A DNA stretch of 64,000 nt from Pseudomonas sp. PSKL.D1. GTDB lineage: Bacteria; Pseudomonadota; Gammaproteobacteria; Pseudomonadales; Pseudomonadaceae. The translations under genes were made by a program, and so were the position numbers. How positions within the stretch are numbered: position 1 is the first letter of the stretch; every line of letters starts with the position of its first letter. Below the pieces are notes generated by a model. It had not been told where the DNA came from and searched no databases. It worked only from the letters and a program-made list of their open reading frames with translations. Positions 17,917 through 25,745 of this stretch are shown piece after piece. The DNA is taken from the NCBI RefSeq assembly GCF_028898945.1, contig NZ_CP118607.1:5690001-5754000 (forward strand). The letters are read 5' to 3'.

Positions 17917-18741
17917 GTGAACCCTTCCACCCTGATCGGCCTGGTTGCCAGCACGGTATTGCTGACCGTGCTGCTGGCATTTGCCGCGCAACAACCGTCA
18001 CTGCTGATCGACTTGCCAGGCCTGGGCATCGTGCTGATCGGCACCTTTGCCGCCACTTGCATCAGCTACCCAATGGCCGAAGTACGGCGCATTCCCGGGC
18101 TTGTGCTTACCGTGCTGCGCAGGGAACACGACCACTCGCCCGAAGACATCGATAGCCTGGTGAATCTGGCCCGTCGCTGGATCGATGGCGACAGCCGCGC
18201 CGTGGAAAATGCCCTGGCGCAGACGCATAACCCGTTCCTGTGTTGCGGCGTGCAGTTGCTGGTCGATCAAGTGCCCGAAGAAGACATTCTCGAACTGCTG
18301 CAATGGCGCATTGCCCGCCTGCGCGCCAAGGAACAGGCCGAAGCGCAACTGCTGCGCAGCATGGCCAACTACGCCCCGGCCTTCGGCATGCTCGGCACAT
18401 TGGTTGGCCTGGTGAACATGGTGTTCGTGCTGGGTGATGGTGACCTGGGCAATGTCGGGCGGCAAATGGCTCTTAGCCTGACTACCACGCTATACGGCGT
18501 ACTGCTGGCCAACCTGTTGTTCAGGCCGATGGCGGTAAAACTCGAGCGCCGCACCGAGCGCCGCGTGCTGGTGATGAACATGATCCTGCACGGCATCTCG
18601 ATGATGGCCAGAAAGCGCAGCCCGGGCTTGATGCGTGAAACCCTAAAGTCCCTGGTTGAGCACTACCACGACGACCTGCAGCCACCCGTAACCCGCAGGG
18701 TTGGCAAACCGCTGCTCGTAGCCTGGCGCCGACGCCCATGA
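17917..18741 (+). CDS. Second MotA-family stator protein (PomA/MotC-like)
   Basis: This 274-residue MotA/TolQ/ExbB-type protein has four predicted membrane helices: LIGLVASTVLLTVLLAF, GLGIVLIGTFAATCI, PAFGMLGTLVGLVNMVFVL and LTTTLYGVLLANLLF. The PAFGMLGTLVGLV and TTLYGVLLANL motifs are closer to PomA/MotC than to the MotA at 5.6 kb. I chose GTG 17917, which has GGAG at 17908-17911; GTG 17911 and TTG 17884 are in frame but less well placed. It overlaps its MotB-like partner by 4 nt. Being divergent from the flagellin it is probably a flagellar stator, not a TolQ-type or Zorya-type motor. Confidence 0.85.
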   Translation: MNPSTLIGLVASTVLLTVLLAFAAQQPSLLIDLPGLGIVLIGTFAATCISYPMAEVRRIPGLVLTVLRREHDHSPEDIDSLVNLARRWIDGDSRAVENALAQTHNPFLCCGVQLLVDQVPEEDILELLQWRIARLRAKEQAEAQLLRSMANYAPAFGMLGTLVGLVNMVFVLGDGDLGNVGRQMALSLTTTLYGVLLANLLFRPMAVKLERRTERRVLVMNMILHGISMMARKRSPGLMRETLKSLVEHYHDDLQPPVTRRVGKPLLVAWRRRP

Positions 18742-19583
18742 CGCCCTCCTCGCCCAGCAGCATTGCCGACAACCGCCACTGGCTGGCCCACCAGCGTGCC
18801 CTGGAAACCGAACTGGCCAAGGCCCGAGAACGCCAGTGCAACCTCAAGCGCACAGGCCCCGGCGGGCCTGGTGCATCGCCGACAGAAAGCGACGGCGATG
18901 GCTGGATGCTCACTTACCTCGACCTGATGACGCTGCTGCTGGTGATGGTCCTGGCCATGCTGGCGCACAATATGACCCGTGCCAGCCAGGCCCCGGCGGT
19001 GTTGCCGCCGCCTGTGGATATCTCAAGCCTGACGCACATCGACCCGCCGGGTTCGTTGCTGCTGGTACCGCCTGTGGTTGCCGAGCCAGAGCCCCAGGAA
19101 CCGGTGGCGGTAGTAGAAGAGCCTCCCGTCGCAGCCACCCCGGAACCGCCCAGCAGCCCGTTGGACGAATTGCCGCTGGACCAACTCGGCAGCGACATCG
19201 AAGTTATCCACAATGCCCGTAGTGTCAGCTTCCGCATCGACAGCAGCATCCTGTTCCCGTCCGGGCAGACCGACCTCGACCCTAAAGGCATGCAAGTGCT
19301 GCAACGCTTGGCGCAGGTGCTGAGCGGCGTACCGCACCGGATTGTCGTTGCCGGGCATACCGACACGCGCACGATCCGCAATGCACAGTACCCCTCCAAC
19401 TGGGAACTGTCCGGCGCGCGTGCGGGAAGCGTGGTGCGCTATCTGCAGCAACAGGGGATTGCCAGTAATCGTCTGAGTGCGGTGGGTTTGGCCGCCACCC
19501 AGCCGTTGGCGGACAACAGCAGCGCAGAGGGGCGGGCCAAAAACCGGCGGGTCGAGTTGACGCTGGAGGCTGCAAAACCCTGA
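18738..19583 (+). CDS. Second MotB-family stator protein (PomB/MotD-like)
   Basis: The 281-residue protein pairs with the preceding MotA-like gene (4-nt overlap). It has an unusually long cytoplasmic N-terminus of about 55 residues with a charged helix, a single membrane helix starting WMLTYLDLMTLLLVMVLAML with Asp62 as predicted ion-binding residue, a long Pro/Val/Glu-rich periplasmic linker (about 85-145), and an OmpA-like peptidoglycan-binding domain with GHTDTRTI, NWELSGARAGSVVRYL and NRRVELTLE. Leu replaces the usual Ala before the ion-binding Asp (YLD instead of YAD or FAD). Ion preference cannot be read directly. Confidence 0.85.
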   Translation: MTPSSPSSIADNRHWLAHQRALETELAKARERQCNLKRTGPGGPGASPTESDGDGWMLTYLDLMTLLLVMVLAMLAHNMTRASQAPAVLPPPVDISSLTHIDPPGSLLLVPPVVAEPEPQEPVAVVEEPPVAATPEPPSSPLDELPLDQLGSDIEVIHNARSVSFRIDSSILFPSGQTDLDPKGMQVLQRLAQVLSGVPHRIVVAGHTDTRTIRNAQYPSNWELSGARAGSVVRYLQQQGIASNRLSAVGLAATQPLADNSSAEGRAKNRRVELTLEAAKP

Positions 19584-19670
19584 CGCACTCTTTTGCCATG
19601 GCCCCCTCTGGGCGCCCTATGCTTGGCAAACCGCAGGAAGCGGTTATCCACAAGCGACAACGGAGCGTCC

Positions 19671-21161
19671 ATGTCCTTAGCCCTCGTCCACAGCCGCGCC
19701 CAGGTGGGCGTGCAGGCGCCAGCGGTCAGTGTTGAAACCCACCTGACCAACGGCTTGCCCCACCTCACACTGGTCGGCCTGCCGGAAACCACGGTCAAGG
19801 AAAGCAAAGACCGGGTGCGCAGCGCCATCGTCAATTCAGGCCTGAATTACCCGGCGCGGCGCATTACCCAGAACCTGGCGCCCGCCGACTTGCCCAAGGA
19901 TGGCGGGCGTTACGACCTGGCCATTGCTCTGGGCATCCTGGCGGCCGATGGCCAGTTGCCTGTTGCAGCGCTTGCTGAAATGGAGTGCCTGGGTGAATTG
20001 GCGCTGTCGGGCAAACTGCGCCCCGTGCAGGGTGTTTTGCCGGCGGCGCTGGCCGCACGCGAGGCAGGCCGGGCGATGGTGGTACCGCGCGAAAACGCCG
20101 AAGAAGCAAGCCTGGCCAGCGGGCTGGTGGTGTACGCCGTGGGCCATTTGCTGGAGTTGGTTGCCCACCTCAACGGGCAGGTGCCGCTGGCGCCGTTCGC
20201 AGCCAATGGTTTGGTGCTTCAGAGCCAGCCCTACCCTGATTTGAGCGAGGTGCAAGGCCAGGTTGCAGCCAAGCGCGCGTTGCTGCTGGCTGCCGCCGGG
20301 GCGCACAACCTGCTTTTCACGGGGCCTCCGGGCACTGGCAAAACACTGCTCGCCAGCCGCCTGCCCGGCCTGTTGCCGCCGCTGGATGAGCACGAAGCAT
20401 TGGAGGTGGCTGCGATCCAGTCGGTGAGCGGGCACAAACCGCTAACCAGCTGGCCACAACGGCCCTTTCGCCATCCGCACCATTCCGCATCCGGCCCTGC
20501 GCTGGTCGGCGGCAGCAGCAGACCGCAACCCGGCGAAATCACGCTGGCTCATCATGGGGTGCTGTTTCTGGACGAATTACCCGAGTTTGAACGGCGTGTG
20601 CTCGAGGTGCTGCGCGAGCCGCTGGAATCGGGCGAAATCGTGATCGCCCGCGCCCGCGACAAGGTGCGCTTCCCGGCCCGTTTTCAGCTGGTGGCGGCCA
20701 TGAACCCCTGCCCCTGTGGCTACCTGGGCGACCCCACCGGCCGCTGCCGCTGCAGCACCGAACAGATCCAGCGCTACCGCAACAAACTGTCCGGCCCCCT
20801 GCTGGACCGCATCGACTTGCACCTGACCGTGGCCCGGGAAACCACTACCCTCAACCATCAACCCTGCGGCGAAACCAGTGCCGAGGTAGCAGCGATGGTT
20901 GCCCAAGCCCGGGGAGTTCAACACCAGCGGCAAGGCTGTGCCAATGCCTTTCTGGACCTCGACGGGCTGCGCAATCATTGCCGGCTGCAGGCGGTGGATC
21001 AAACCTGGCTAGAGACCGCCTGCGAACGCCTGAGCCTTTCGCTGCGTGCTGCGCACCGGCTGATGAAAGTGGCGCGCACACTGGCCGACCTGGACGGCAG
21101 CACGACCATCGCCAAAGCCCACCTTGCCGAAGCGCTGCAGTATCGCCCTGGCAGCACTTAA
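19671..21161 (+). CDS. comM: ComM/YifB, Mg-chelatase-like AAA+ helicase
   Basis: ComM is a hexameric AAA+ branch-migration helicase that helps integrate incoming DNA during natural transformation. The 496-residue protein has the N-terminal ChlI-type domain (VGLPETTVKESKDRVRSAI), Walker A in FTGPPGTGKTLLA, the RPFRHPHHSAS motif, Walker B LFLDELPEF, a Zn-like CPCGYLGDPTGRCRC segment and the C-terminal Mg_chelatase_C domain. ATG 19671 follows CGGAG. An in-frame start at 19593 would read through sequence adjoining the flagellar cluster and is unlikely. It marks the right border of the flagellar block, 87 nt after the second motB. Confidence 0.92.
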   Translation: MSLALVHSRAQVGVQAPAVSVETHLTNGLPHLTLVGLPETTVKESKDRVRSAIVNSGLNYPARRITQNLAPADLPKDGGRYDLAIALGILAADGQLPVAALAEMECLGELALSGKLRPVQGVLPAALAAREAGRAMVVPRENAEEASLASGLVVYAVGHLLELVAHLNGQVPLAPFAANGLVLQSQPYPDLSEVQGQVAAKRALLLAAAGAHNLLFTGPPGTGKTLLASRLPGLLPPLDEHEALEVAAIQSVSGHKPLTSWPQRPFRHPHHSASGPALVGGSSRPQPGEITLAHHGVLFLDELPEFERRVLEVLREPLESGEIVIARARDKVRFPARFQLVAAMNPCPCGYLGDPTGRCRCSTEQIQRYRNKLSGPLLDRIDLHLTVARETTTLNHQPCGETSAEVAAMVAQARGVQHQRQGCANAFLDLDGLRNHCRLQAVDQTWLETACERLSLSLRAAHRLMKVARTLADLDGSTTIAKAHLAEALQYRPGST

Positions 21162-21290
21162 TTCCGTCATGCAGGCAATCAATCCCAGCCATAGCAGCAT
21201 TATATTTTGCGCACTAAATAATTGAGCGCAGTATTAGCTCCAGACAGCAAGCAGTCGTCACCCAAACCTTACTGAATCTGGAGAACGATC

Positions 21291-21551
21291 ATGACCCTTC
21301 GCAAAGCCTTCGCCCTTACCGTTGCCACCCTCACCCTCGGTGCCAGCGCTGGTGCCTTCGCCCAATCGACCGAGGCAACGCCTTACCGCTACGGCATGAA
21401 CCTGGACATCGCCAAGGTGATCAGCGTCGATAGCCCAAGCAGCGCACAAGGCCAGGTGAACACCGCCACCCTGACTTATCGCGACAGCAACGGCGAGGTT
21501 CGTCGCGTCAGCTACAGCCAGCCGAACACTTCCCTCGCCAACCAGAACTGA
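21291..21551 (+). CDS. Small exported DUF2790-type protein
   Basis: The 86-residue product starts with a clear signal peptide (LRKAFALTVATLTLGASAGAFAQ, cleavage expected after AFA), leaving a mature protein of about 61 residues. It contains YRYGMNLDIAKVISVD and VNTATLTYRDSNGEVRRVSYS, typical of the DUF2790 family that is abundant and often duplicated in Pseudomonas. Function unknown; expected location is the periplasm. A GGAGAACG site precedes the ATG and a strong terminator follows, so it is monocistronic. Confidence 0.85.
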   Translation: MTLRKAFALTVATLTLGASAGAFAQSTEATPYRYGMNLDIAKVISVDSPSSAQGQVNTATLTYRDSNGEVRRVSYSQPNTSLANQN

Positions 21552-21567
21552 AGTTTCTGGAAACCTG

Positions 21568-21592
21568 AAAAAGGCCGCTCTAGCGGCCTTTT
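21568..21592 (+). terminator. Rho-independent terminator of the DUF2790 gene
   Basis: A perfect stem AAAAGGCCGC / GCGGCCTTTT with loop TCTA follows 16 nt after the stop and ends in T residues. Confidence 0.88.
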
Positions 21593-21767
21593 CACATTGC
21601 GCAGTAGTAGCCATTTAGATGCATTGGCAACGGCCCCAGTATCGGCGAGGGCTTGAGCATTATCGGCAACATCCAGAAACAACTCAGTACAATTTATAGT
21701 TGTACGACGTCCTATCTACTGTGTTCGACTTCGCCCGTTCTCACAAAAAAAACAATGGAGACACCCG

Positions 21768-23069
21768 ATGTCGAGCATCCCTTCTGTCGAGGGCAAGGCT
21801 GCTGTACACCCTCAAAGTCGCCTTACGCGGCTAGTAAAGCTGCTGGGCCCCGGCATCATCGCCGTGCTGTCCTGGCTGGGCGCAGGTGATCTGATAACCT
21901 CGTCCGTCGCTGGCGCCAACTACGGTTACGCCATGATGTGGGTACTGGCGGTTTCGTTGCTGCTCAGGTACCTCATCGTCAACATCATCGCCCGCTTCCA
22001 GCTGTGCAATAACCAAGGCATGACCATCCTCCAGGGCTATGCGCAACTGCACCCGGTGTTTGCCTGGTTCATGCTGGGGTATGCCCTGCTGATGGGGCAT
22101 TTGATGAATGCCTACATGATCAAGGGTGCTGGCGAGTCGCTGGCCATGCTGCTGCGCATCGATTACCCGCTGCTGTGTTCCATGGCCGTTGTGCTGGCGG
22201 TGTGGATGCTGGTGGGGCGCAACATCTACGCCATGATCGAAGGCGTGATGAAGCTTCTGTTGGCAGTCATGACCCTGGCCTTCCTCGCGTTGGCTGTAAT
22301 GTCCGGGCCGGATGTGGCAGGTATTGTCAAAGGCACCATCGGCTTCAGCATCCCCGCTGACGAAGGCGTACACGGCGCGCTGCTGGTGGCAGTTTCAGTA
22401 ATCGGCGCAGTGGCAGGTTCGGTGGCCAACTTCGTGCACCCGTACGTGATGCGCCAAAAGGGCTGGGTTGGCCCGCAGCACAAGCGCATCCAGCGTAACG
22501 ACCTGCTGTTTGCCGTATTTGTCGGCATCGTTATCAACCTGGCTATCTGGATCGTAGGCGCGGAAATCCTGCGGCCCAACGGCATCGAAGTGAAAACCCT
22601 GGGCGACCTGGGCAAGGCGCTGGAAATCTTCTTCGGCCCGATCGGCTGGTACATCTTCTTCATCGGCGTATTCGCCACCCTGTTTGCCAGCATTTCCGGC
22701 AAGACCACGGCGTTCCCGATGCTGATCACCGACGCCTTCCAGCATGTGCGCCCGGAACGCCGCGAGCGTTATGGCAAAGAGTTCCACAAAGACCCGATGC
22801 ACAAGTGGTTCATGCTGTTCATCCTGGTGACGCCGCTGATCTGGTCCATCCCGGGCATGCCCGACTTCGTCACCCTGACCATTGGCGTGAGCGCGCTGAA
22901 TATCATCGGCCTGCCGGTGATTTCGCTGGGCCTGCTGATCATGTCCAACCAGAAGTCGCTGCTGGCCAAGGAGTACCGCAACAACCTGTTCGAGAACATC
23001 GCACTGACGTTTGCGACGGGGCTGGCGTTGTGGGTGGCGTTCCAGTTGGGCATGGAGCTGTTTGCCTGA
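21768..23069 (+). CDS. Atypical Nramp-family transporter
   Basis: The 433-residue protein has 11 or so membrane helices and the overall Nramp pattern (LGPGIIAVLSWLGAGD, GKTTAFPMLITDAF). In true Nramp metal transporters helix 1 carries DPGN and helix 6 carries MPH; here the first site reads GAGD and the second region reads NFVHPYVM, so both metal-binding motifs are altered. It may carry a different ion or be a related-fold transporter. The ATG has GGAG at 21754. It is followed by a terminator. The 216-nt upstream gap is AT-rich (about 21651-21765) and probably holds the promoter; no clear MntR or Fur site was found. Confidence 0.8.
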   Translation: MSSIPSVEGKAAVHPQSRLTRLVKLLGPGIIAVLSWLGAGDLITSSVAGANYGYAMMWVLAVSLLLRYLIVNIIARFQLCNNQGMTILQGYAQLHPVFAWFMLGYALLMGHLMNAYMIKGAGESLAMLLRIDYPLLCSMAVVLAVWMLVGRNIYAMIEGVMKLLLAVMTLAFLALAVMSGPDVAGIVKGTIGFSIPADEGVHGALLVAVSVIGAVAGSVANFVHPYVMRQKGWVGPQHKRIQRNDLLFAVFVGIVINLAIWIVGAEILRPNGIEVKTLGDLGKALEIFFGPIGWYIFFIGVFATLFASISGKTTAFPMLITDAFQHVRPERRERYGKEFHKDPMHKWFMLFILVTPLIWSIPGMPDFVTLTIGVSALNIIGLPVISLGLLIMSNQKSLLAKEYRNNLFENIALTFATGLALWVAFQLGMELFA

Positions 23070-23126
23070 CGGGAGGCTAGTGCCGCTTGCATTGCGAGTG
23101 GTGCCTGTAACTGTTTGCTTCAGATT

Positions 23127-23150
23127 GAAGGGCCGCGTTGCGGCCCTTTC
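23127..23150 (+). terminator. Terminator after the Nramp-like gene
   Basis: Inverted repeat AAGGGCCGC / GCGGCCCTT with a GTT loop, about 60 nt after the stop, followed by a short T/C run. Confidence 0.8.
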
Positions 23151-23206
23151 GCATATAAAGCCACTCAGCCGTTCATCTAAATGGGGATGGACCAAGCTCT
23201 TGGTAT

Positions 23207-23223
23207 CGTATACGTTACATGTA
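23207..23223 (+). promoter_or_regulatory. Candidate HipB operator
   Basis: Two adjacent 8-bp palindromes, CGTATACG (23207-23214) and TACATGTA (23216-23223), lie 26-42 nt upstream of the hipB ATG in an AT-rich promoter-like stretch. HipB antitoxins usually autoregulate by binding such dyads. Binding is inferred only. Confidence 0.5.
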
Positions 23224-23248
23224 CGCCACAATGTCACGAATATAAGAC

Positions 23249-23500
23249 ATGGACTTTACCCTCATCACCGAACGCCTAGGTATGCAGATACGCTCTCGCA
23301 GACAAAACCTGGGGCTCACCCAGGCTCAACTTGCGCAGCGCGCCAGGCTGACGCGGCAAAAGATTATCGCCGTGGAACAGGGCTGCCTCACAGTTACCAT
23401 GGTGGCTTATGCCAAGGCATTGGGCGCTCTGGGTTGCGAGCTACAAGTCGTTCCGGCCGTGATGCCTACCCTGGACGAAATTCAGGGGATGTTTGAATGA
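23249..23500 (+). CDS. hipB: HipB-like antitoxin, Xre-family
   Basis: The 83-residue protein has a helix-turn-helix of the Xre/Cro type (MQIRSRRQNLGLTQAQLAQRARLTRQKIIAVEQG, shown in part by LGLTQAQLAQRA) followed by a short C-terminal tail (QVVPAVMPTLDEIQGMF). It overlaps the HipA kinase gene by 4 nt. The expected role is to bind and inhibit HipA and repress the operon. The pair sits in DNA of lower GC than the flanking core genes, consistent with mobility. Confidence 0.88.
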   Translation: MDFTLITERLGMQIRSRRQNLGLTQAQLAQRARLTRQKIIAVEQGCLTVTMVAYAKALGALGCELQVVPAVMPTLDEIQGMFE

Positions 23501-24693
23501 GCACATCCTTGGCTGTTGCAACGCCGGAAGGGGAAAGCGGAACAATTCTGACCAGTTCAGGCGACTTCCTGTTTCGCTATGGAGCCCACGCCGACAAGGC
23601 AGCAGCTGTCAGTTTGCTCATGCCAGTTCGAGCAGAAGAGTATCGACAACGAGAACTTCACCCAATCTTTCAGATGAACCTGCCAGAGGGCTACGTGCTG
23701 GAGCAGTTGCGCAACCGCCTGGCAAAAGTTGTGCACGTAGACCCCATGCTTTTGCTGGCACTCTCTGGCAGCAGTTCGCCAGTGGGGCGAGTTCATGTCA
23801 GCTCGCGTTTGGTAGACACATTGCTCGAACGCCAGCACTTCCCTGGTGAAAACCTGAGTGAAATCCTGGCATGGGACGGCTCACACGATATTTTTGCCGA
23901 TTTAGTCGACCGCTACATCTTACGCGCAGGTATCTCCGGCGTGCAGCCGAAGGTTTTGGTTCCAGAGCAAGCTGATGCAGGTGAGCAACGCTTCACATCG
24001 AAAACCTCCGAATTGATCATCAAAAGTGGTCGGGATGAGTATCCCGGCCTGGCAATCAATGAATTTCTCTGTATGTCCGTGGCTCAGGCCGCTGGTATTC
24101 CCGTGCCGCCGTTCTTTCTTTCAGAGAACTCAAAGCTGTTTGTCATGCGTCGTTTCGACAGAGACGAGCAGAATCGTCCGATCGGGTTCGAGGACATGAC
24201 AGCACTCATGGGGCTCGCGGCTGATCAGAAGTACAGCAAAAGCTACGCAGCTATAGCCAAAGCCATTCGATTGTTTTGCGCCCCCGAGACCGTACAAACA
24301 TCGCTCGACCAGTTATTTGAAATGGTGGTTTTGAGCTGCATTGTCGGCAACGGTGATGCCCACCTCAAGAATTTTGGCCTGCTGTACTCTAGCCCTACAC
24401 AGAACGATGCCCGCCTGGCACCGGCCTATGACATCGTGAATACCACCGCTTATATCCCTGAGGATGTGCTGGCATTGTCTCTGTCAGGCAACAAGTCACT
24501 GTTTGCATCCCGCCTGGGCTTGCTGGAGTTTGCAGAAACTTGTGGTATTGAGCAGCCAGCAGAAATTATCAGGAAGCAACTGACCGCTCTGGAGCGAGTG
24601 CTGGCCAGTGCGCCGCAGCTTTGCGAACAAGCGCCACAGGTTGTTGCGGCCATCAAACAAAGCGCTGGCCCGTTTGTTCAGTCATTCGGGTAA
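23497..24693 (+). CDS. hipA: HipA-family Ser/Thr kinase toxin
   Basis: HipA toxins phosphorylate a translation target (in E. coli glutamyl-tRNA synthetase) and induce a stalled, persister-like state. The 398-residue product has the usual Couple_hipA N-terminal domain (FRYGAHADKAAAVSLLMPV), the ATP-loop motif GVQPK at 148-152, the catalytic GNGDAHLKNFG (Asp287, Asn292) and the metal-binding YDIVNT (Asp312). All key kinase residues appear intact, so the toxin is probably active. The target in this organism is unknown. It follows hipB with a 4-nt overlap and ends before a strong dyad. Confidence 0.9.
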   Translation: MSTSLAVATPEGESGTILTSSGDFLFRYGAHADKAAAVSLLMPVRAEEYRQRELHPIFQMNLPEGYVLEQLRNRLAKVVHVDPMLLLALSGSSSPVGRVHVSSRLVDTLLERQHFPGENLSEILAWDGSHDIFADLVDRYILRAGISGVQPKVLVPEQADAGEQRFTSKTSELIIKSGRDEYPGLAINEFLCMSVAQAAGIPVPPFFLSENSKLFVMRRFDRDEQNRPIGFEDMTALMGLAADQKYSKSYAAIAKAIRLFCAPETVQTSLDQLFEMVVLSCIVGNGDAHLKNFGLLYSSPTQNDARLAPAYDIVNTTAYIPEDVLALSLSGNKSLFASRLGLLEFAETCGIEQPAEIIRKQLTALERVLASAPQLCEQAPQVVAAIKQSAGPFVQSFG

Positions 24694-24709
24694 TGTCCTC
24701 TCAAAACCA

Positions 24710-24734
24710 CCGGGGCCGGCATTGCCAGCCCCGG
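24710..24734. terminator. Bidirectional hairpin between hipA and the DUF3077-type gene
   Basis: A stem CCGGGGC...GCCCCGG-like (loop CGGCATTGCCA) lies between two convergent genes. No long T-run, so efficiency is uncertain. Confidence 0.6.
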
Positions 24735-24741
24735 ACGCCGG

Positions 24742-25014
24742 TCAGTGCGACCGGTTTCGGGCCATTTCGATGTCGTTCATCAACGCCTTGGCCAAGGCAC
24801 TCAGATAGTCCGTTGCACCTAGCAGTTTGTGGTCATCTTCCATATCACCTTCGCGAACAAGGTGCTTGATGTAGCCCAGCAGGATCGAAACCTGCTGGTA
24901 GGCGTCATCAACGGGAATACCCGGCTGCACACGGAACAGGTCTGCAGGCGGATTGCCCGCATCGAGGCAGGTTTCCACGCCGATGGTGGTAAGGATCTTG
25001 GGTGCGTCCGCCAT
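24742..25014 (-). CDS. Small DUF3077-type protein
   Basis: The 90-residue soluble protein has no catalytic motif that I can recognise. It reads like the Pseudomonas-specific DUF3077 family: an N-terminal VETCLDAGNPPADLFRVQPGIP segment followed by a helix (DAYQQVSILLGYIKHL) and a C-terminal helix. These small proteins often occur next to DUF6124-type proteins, as here: the neighbour lies 3 nt upstream in the same direction, so the two are probably one operon. Function unknown. Confidence 0.75.
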   Translation of the reverse strand: MADAPKILTTIGVETCLDAGNPPADLFRVQPGIPVDDAYQQVSILLGYIKHLVREGDMEDDHKLLGATDYLSALAKALMNDIEMARNRSH

Positions 25015-25017
25015 GCC

Positions 25018-25290
25018 TTATGCCTCCTCACGCTGTTGCTCATCGAACATCGCCAACACATGTTCCACCAGCGTATGGGCTATTTCGCTGGCATGCATGG
25101 CGTTGCCCAGCATGTTCAGGCCGGGTTCGCCGGCGCGGGCGCGGGAGTGTTCGTCGATGGTTTCGATGACGCCACGCAACAGTTGGCTGGCGTGAGCCAA
25201 GGCGTCGGATGGATGCATCTCGGTGTGGACGGTGAAGAAGGGGCTTATGGGGGGTTTCGGGCGGGGTGGGTCGGGGACGATCTTTTTCAT
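25018..25290 (-). CDS. Small DUF6124-type protein
   Basis: The 90-residue product begins KKIVPDPPRPKPP, a Pro-rich tail, then a helical body (SDALAHASQLLRGVIETIDEH, MLGNAMHASEIAHTLVEHVLAMFDEQ). It resembles the DUF6124 family of pseudomonads; I am only moderately sure of the family number. It is the first gene of a two-gene unit with the DUF3077-type gene. GGAGAG precedes the ATG. The long upstream noncoding stretch is its probable leader. Function unknown. Confidence 0.65.
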   Translation of the reverse strand: MKKIVPDPPRPKPPISPFFTVHTEMHPSDALAHASQLLRGVIETIDEHSRARAGEPGLNMLGNAMHASEIAHTLVEHVLAMFDEQQREEA

Positions 25291-25624
25291 GACACTCTCC
25301 TGGATTCAACTCAAGGAAACTGCCACTTCAACCTTTCTCACGGATTGGGGTGGCAGCCGTACGCAGGGTGAGAAACCGAGCGAATCCAGGAAGACCCGGC
25401 CAGACAAAGTCTGCCCGCGTACAGCCGCCATAGCGTAGCTACGGACTGAATTCGATATTCGGGTTCTCACACCCGGTCACCGAAGCGACCCAAGAACGTT
25501 ATCCCTGTGGCATTTCCACGCCAATATCGAAACTTCAGCAGCGGCTGTAGGATAGTTCTGAACGAACTGAAATCTGAAGCATTTGGTTTCAAGTTAGGAA
25601 AAGTCTTACGGCTGATGCGGTCGA
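25291..25624. other. Noncoding stretch upstream of the DUF6124/DUF3077 pair
   Basis: No coding region is supported. It contains several small dyads, including GGGTTCTCACACCC at about 25460-25473, and an AT-richer part (25545-25605) that could hold the minus-strand promoter. It may be a long 5' leader or encode a small RNA. The stretch ends at a REP pair. Confidence 0.4.
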
Positions 25625-25745
25625 GGTAGGAGCGGATTTATCCGCGATGGGCGCAAAGCGCCCCCGGTTGTCAAATTGAGTTTTGTGGTGTGGCGTAGAT
25701 CGAGCGCCGCCGCGCGGCGCATCGCGGATAAATCCGCTCCTACAG
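25625..25745. repeat. Paired REP elements
   Basis: Inverted GTAGGAGCGG-TTTATCCGCGAT units about 120 nt apart. The right unit overlaps the last codons of the receiver gene on the minus strand: the TAG stop lies inside the REP sequence. Confidence 0.88.

Noticed and set aside
17917..19583. Possible Zorya-type anti-phage motor (MotAB-like ZorA/ZorB)
   Set aside because: There are no ZorC/ZorD or ZorE genes, the MotB-like protein has an OmpA domain of flagellar type, and the pair is divergent from flagellin.
25440..25520. tRNA-like or riboswitch-like fold in the DUF6124 leader
   Set aside because: A GGGTTC...stem is visible but no cloverleaf, CCA acceptor or known aptamer core can be formed by eye.
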